Below, one piece after another: positions 5,348 to 7,148 of a stretch of 7,148 nucleotides of DNA. The position numbers were made by a program, and so were the translations under genes. The stretch lies in contig CAYZDF010000107.1 in assembly GCA_964477085.1 (NCBI GenBank), positions 1 through 7,148 on the forward strand. The letters are read 5' to 3'. The number at the start of each line of letters is the position of its first letter. Position 1 is the first letter of the stretch. A model generated the notes under the pieces. It saw nothing but the letters and a program-made list of their open reading frames with translations, was not told the DNA's origin and searched no databases. This stretch comes from Dichloromethanomonas sp964477085 (lineage in GTDB: Bacteria > Bacillota > Desulfitobacteriia > Desulfitobacteriales > Syntrophobotulaceae).

Positions 5348-5567
5348 AAAAAACCGCAATTTGCGGCAAGCAAATTGCGGTTTTTTGGGCTTTGCAGGCT
5401 ATATTAAATCGAAGAAAGAACAGCCTCACTGGGTCATTCCAGGGTGGTGGAAGGTGTACCTTCATGTTATGGGCGACTTCAACAATGGTATAACCCTTAT
5501 ACCTTCGGAGGTGAGCTATTTTAACTTTTTTCGCTTCAACAGAGTCTGATTTCTCATCTGTCTGCAC
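5121..5567 (-). CDS. unrecognised open reading frame downstream of the riboswitch
   Basis: A 148-codon frame with ATG at 5567 and GAGGT spaced 4-5 nt upstream. The first 55-60 codons look protein-like (KVKIAHLRRYKGYTIVEVAH, then VHLPPPWNDP and LFFLRFN). The remainder is translated straight through the strong terminator at 5348-5386 and turns into low-quality sequence ending 11 bp from the transposon end. I read this as either a short gene whose real 3' end was lost or shifted near 5400, or a remnant. No family is recognised. It is the first frame downstream of the c-di-GMP riboswitch on the same strand, so it is the default target. The coding DNA includes palindromes (5450-5463, 5487-5503), so a structured non-coding origin is also possible. 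Confidence 0.3.
   Translation of the reverse strand: MQTDEKSDSVEAKKVKIAHLRRYKGYTIVEVAHNMKVHLPPPWNDPVRLFFLRFNIACKAQKTAICLPQIAVFSLTKYLFLQPFPSLYYFSLSKKIIEADKPGFSALLLYSSGCRSPPRILDFQKNSGFGGNERDKSYCLSSVRMPES
5348..5386. terminator. strong bidirectional intrinsic terminator
   Basis: A perfect 16-bp stem joins 5348-5363 to 5371-5386 (core ACCGCAATTTG) with a 7-nt loop, with six A before and six T after the GC part. It can stop transcription from either side. On the minus strand it ends the riboswitch-led transcript; on the plus strand nothing convincing feeds it. Confidence 0.88.
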
Positions 5568-5643
5568 CTCACTTACTCAAAATGAAAGCTCCGATCTGGA
5601 TAGGTATGTCCCAAAAACGCTGTCATTTTATGTCGAAATAAGC

Positions 5644-5694
5644 AAGCGGCCTTGCTGTTTAAAATATTGCAATTTTTCACCAGCAAAGCCGCTT
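5644..5694 (-). repeat. 14-bp near-perfect hairpin in the leader after the riboswitch
   Basis: AAGCGGCCTTGCTG (5644-5657) and CAGCAAAGCCGCTT (5681-5694) pair over all 14 positions, with a single G-U wobble in the minus-strand RNA. The 23-nt loop is AT-rich. It lies between the riboswitch terminator and the 5567 start, with no T-tract right after the stem. It may be a second control structure, an mRNA-stabilising stem or a remnant of a small palindromic repeat. Confidence 0.5.
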
Positions 5695-5710
5695 ACCCTT
5701 TACTCTAAAA

Positions 5711-5744
5711 AGACAAAAAACCTGCCGCTAAGAATGGCAGGTTT
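5711..5744 (-). terminator. riboswitch-associated intrinsic terminator
   Basis: On the minus strand AAACCTGCC (5744-5736) pairs with GGCAGGTTT (5726-5718) over a 9-nt loop and runs into a U-rich tract (plus-strand A run 5715-5720, more A upstream). It lies 19 nt past the aptamer's last conserved block, the usual place for an expression platform. Its 5' arm is identical to the 5' arm of an aptamer hairpin (5837-5829). Confidence 0.85.
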
Positions 5745-5762
5745 AGACACATATTCTTTCTG

Positions 5763-5848
5763 CGGCAACCAGGCTGTCATAGTGCCGGTAAGCACCGTAG
5801 ACCCTATGGCTTTGCGTCCCTGCCTTTCGGCAGGTTTGCCCTTAGTGC
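5763..5848 (-). promoter_or_regulatory. cyclic di-GMP-I (GEMM-I) riboswitch aptamer
   Basis: Read on the minus strand, the consensus blocks occur in order: AGGGCAAACC, a CCTGCC/GGCAGG hairpin capped by the GAAA tetraloop (5828-5825), GGGACGCAAAGCC (5820-5808), a second arm with a variable GTGC/GCAC stem, and the closing GGTTGCCG (5770-5763). These are the diagnostic parts of the GEMM-I class, which binds the second messenger c-di-GMP and controls motility, adhesion, pilus or surface genes in many Clostridia (established knowledge). A terminator follows at once, so control is probably by transcription termination. Whether c-di-GMP turns expression on or off cannot be read from the sequence alone. 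No recognisable downstream target survives here. Confidence 0.95.
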
Positions 5849-5852
5849 TTGA

Positions 5853-5882
5853 TTCATATGAAAATTAAAATCTATTTTAATT
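5853..5882 (-). promoter_or_regulatory. predicted promoter of the riboswitch with AT-rich palindrome
   Basis: TTAAAA (5880-5875) and TATGAA (5858-5853), each four of six to consensus and 16 bp apart, would start transcription just before the aptamer. A 9-bp palindrome, AATTAAAAT (5863-5871) with ATTTTAATT (5874-5882), covers the -35 side. It could be an operator for the adjacent XRE regulator or a weak hairpin after that gene. Confidence 0.35.
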
Positions 5883-5894
5883 GAAGTAGATATT

Positions 5895-6113
5895 TTATGA
5901 AGTTTCGTTATCTGGCACATACTTTAGTATGTCACCAGGCTGACAATTCAATATTCTACAAATTGAGTCAAGTGTTGAGAACCGGATTAGTTTTGCTTTA
6001 TTTGTTTTCAAGATTGATAAATTTGTCTTAGTGATGTTTATTTTTGCTGCTAACCCGATGGAATTTATTTTTTGCTGCAGCAATAAGTGTTCTAAATTTA
6101 CAAGAATAGCCAT
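5895..6113 (-). CDS. small XRE/Cro-CI-type helix-turn-helix regulator, YozG-like
   Basis: A 72-residue protein that is essentially one DNA-binding domain. MAILVNLEHLLLQQKINSIGLAAKINITKTNLSILKTNKAKLIRFSTLDSI shows the five-helix Cro/CI fold, with recognition helix around ITKTNLSILKTNKAK (27-41). The end CRILNCQPGDILKYVPDNE is typical of the HTH_26 group. It probably acts as a dimeric repressor. AAGGG lies about 10 nt before the ATG, and an upstream TATAAT-like box is present in the AT-rich stretch 6140-6165, so it has its own transcription start. It is followed on the same strand by the c-di-GMP riboswitch, but the predicted riboswitch promoter suggests separate transcripts. Target genes are unknown. 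Length is normal for the group. Confidence 0.85.
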   Translation of the reverse strand: MAILVNLEHLLLQQKINSIGLAAKINITKTNLSILKTNKAKLIRFSTLDSICRILNCQPGDILKYVPDNETS

Positions 6114-6232
6114 AATGATTCATCCCTTATACTAATTCGTACGTTCGTTATATTATAATCATAGAATAAATCCCTTTAGGTAATGCATAGTCCTAATTGT
6201 CGTAATCCTTGACTGTAATGGTATACCTACTT

Positions 6233-6262
6233 TTGACAGACTTTTTTTACCAAACATCTATT
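6233..6262 (+). promoter_or_regulatory. possible plus-strand promoter between divergent-looking units
   Basis: A perfect TTGACA (6233-6238) with TCTATT (6257-6262) 18 bp downstream. It is followed by GAAGGA (6291-6296), an ATG at 6304 and a terminator at 6326-6348, so the predicted transcript would be only about 75-80 nt. The -10 is weak. The rest of 6114-6347 holds no gene I can support. Confidence 0.3.
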
Positions 6263-6325
6263 ACCTCTCTGCAGAACAAATTTTTACTCCGAAGGATTTA
6301 TCTATGCTTTTGAATACAGTGCAGG

Positions 6326-6348
6326 CTGGAGAAAGCTCCAGTTTTTTT
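6326..6348 (+). terminator. plus-strand intrinsic terminator overlapping the radical SAM stop codon
   Basis: CTGGAG (6326-6331), loop AAAG, CTCCAG (6336-6341), then seven T (6342-6348). The U-tract is on the plus strand, so it terminates plus-strand RNA and not the radical SAM transcript, which comes from the right on the minus strand. The last T is part of that gene's stop codon. Confidence 0.65.
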
Positions 6349-7148
6349 CAACCGGCAGCTTTTCGAGCCTCTCCCCCGCATTTCACGCAATCGGCGCAAC
6401 CATGTGATTCGGTCCAAAGCCTTTCCGCAGTCACAGCCCATTTTTCTGCGGTATTCACACACTTACAGCTCAGGCTGTGTACGTCCTCCGGTTTGATAAA
6501 ATCCGTCGAGGCTGCACCGGACACCTCTACCATCTCTGTCAGTCTACCTGGATTGTCCAGCAGAGGGCAGGGCCTCAGATGGTTATCGTTAAAGGGCTGA
6601 TTCATATGATACTGCATGAACAATGGGGACTGCAGTGCCTCAAGAACGGTTTTTTCATAAATGTTGGAATCTGAATAATGGATAAACGCACATGGCTCGA
6701 TATCCCCGTTAGCATTGATATGCAAATACCTGCGCCCGCCAGCGATGCAGCCAGCTGCATATTCGCCGTCATTCCAGAAATCCAGGGTGAACAGAGGTTT
6801 TGTTTCACGGAAGTGACGAATCTGGCGATACATAAATTCACGCTGGTCGGCGGTTACCATCAAGTCGGGGACCGCATCCGCGCCCACCGGCATATAGGTA
6901 AAGAACCAGGCAAATTTTGCCCCCTTGTCGACCAAAAAATCAAAAAATTCATCGCTGCCGATCACATCGGTATTATAGCGCGTATAGCAGAGGGAGGCGC
7001 CAAAGGCAAGTTTTTTTCGTTTCAGAATATCCATAGCACGAATGACCGCCTGATAGGTACCCTTGCCGCGGCGGGAATCCGTTGCTTCTTCAAAGCCCTC
7101 AATGCTGATGCCGGGAATAAAGTTTTTCACACGCAACATTTCGTCGGC
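6348..7148 (-). CDS. radical SAM protein with SPASM-like C-terminal region (5' end outside window)
   Basis: The frame is open to the window edge; the methionine at 7139 is internal, since codons for A-D-E precede it. The 4Fe-4S CxxxCxxC loop that defines radical SAM enzymes must lie beyond the edge. Visible are barrel parts typical of the superfamily (FIPGISIEGFEEATDSRRGK, then GTYQAVIRAMDILK) and a cysteine-rich tail. Numbered from the internal methionine, these are C131 (AAGCIAGG, with RRYLHINANGDIEPC after it), C150, C191, C225 and C227. This matches SPASM or twitch auxiliary-cluster domains. Three more cysteines, C248, C251 and C254 (CADCVKC), form an extra possible metal site at the end. 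The substrate is unknown; relatives include peptide-modifying and sugar or lipid enzymes, and no precursor peptide gene is seen here. It ends in TGA. Confidence 0.85.
   Translation of the reverse strand, partial: ADEMLRVKNFIPGISIEGFEEATDSRRGKGTYQAVIRAMDILKRKKLAFGASLCYTRYNTDVIGSDEFFDFLVDKGAKFAWFFTYMPVGADAVPDLMVTADQREFMYRQIRHFRETKPLFTLDFWNDGEYAAGCIAGGRRYLHINANGDIEPCAFIHYSDSNIYEKTVLEALQSPLFMQYHMNQPFNDNHLRPCPLLDNPGRLTEMVEVSGAASTDFIKPEDVHSLSCKCVNTAEKWAVTAERLWTESHGCADCVKCGGEARKAAG

Noticed and set aside
6304..6600. Plus-strand frame of 98 codons with a fair Shine-Dalgarno
   Set aside because: Almost all of it is antisense to the radical SAM gene, and a terminator lies after about 13 codons.

Overview
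The window looks like an accessory, transposon-rich stretch from a low-to-mid GC Bacillota genome, most likely a clostridial lineage. The reasons are strong purine-rich ribosome binding sites, many intrinsic terminators, an IS1182-type transposase, a cyclic-di-GMP-I riboswitch, a YozG-like small XRE regulator and small transposon proteins of a type I associate with Clostridia and Bacilli. The lineage is inference; no rRNA or other marker gene is present.

Left part (1-1660): an IS1182-family insertion sequence with one intact 464-residue transposase on the plus strand. It is bracketed by stacked hairpins (1-23, 38-54 and 57-81 on the left; 1592-1620 and 1634-1657 on the right). The exact IS ends could not be fixed.

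Central part (1712-5110, about 3.4 kb): a second, different mobile element, all on the minus strand. It encodes in order a DUF6431-like zinc-ribbon protein (apparently frameshifted near its start), a DD(35)E RNase-H-fold transposase with N-terminal helix-turn-helix, an ExeA/TniB/TnsC-type AAA+ ATPase and a roughly 100-residue small protein. The last three genes overlap end to start. Both ends read 5'-TGTCCA inward, with a second TGTCC 23-24 bp further in, as in the Tn7/Tn552/Tn5053 superfamily. Between the last gene and the left end lies a GC-rich segment of about 120 nt closed by a perfect 14-bp inverted repeat, which could be a structured RNA. The complete four-gene layout with defined ends and this RNA-like element is the main discovery candidate.

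Right part (5111-7148): a strong bidirectional terminator (5348-5386), a short minus-strand reading frame of unknown function (start 5567), and upstream of it a textbook GEMM-I c-di-GMP riboswitch (5763-5848, minus) with its own terminator. The terminator repeats a 9-nt arm of the aptamer, suggesting a strand-exchange switch. Further upstream are a 72-residue XRE-type regulator and, at the window edge, the C-terminal part of a radical SAM protein with a SPASM-like cysteine-rich tail. The riboswitch has no recognisable target, so the region may be a remnant of a locus eroded by the neighbouring transposons.
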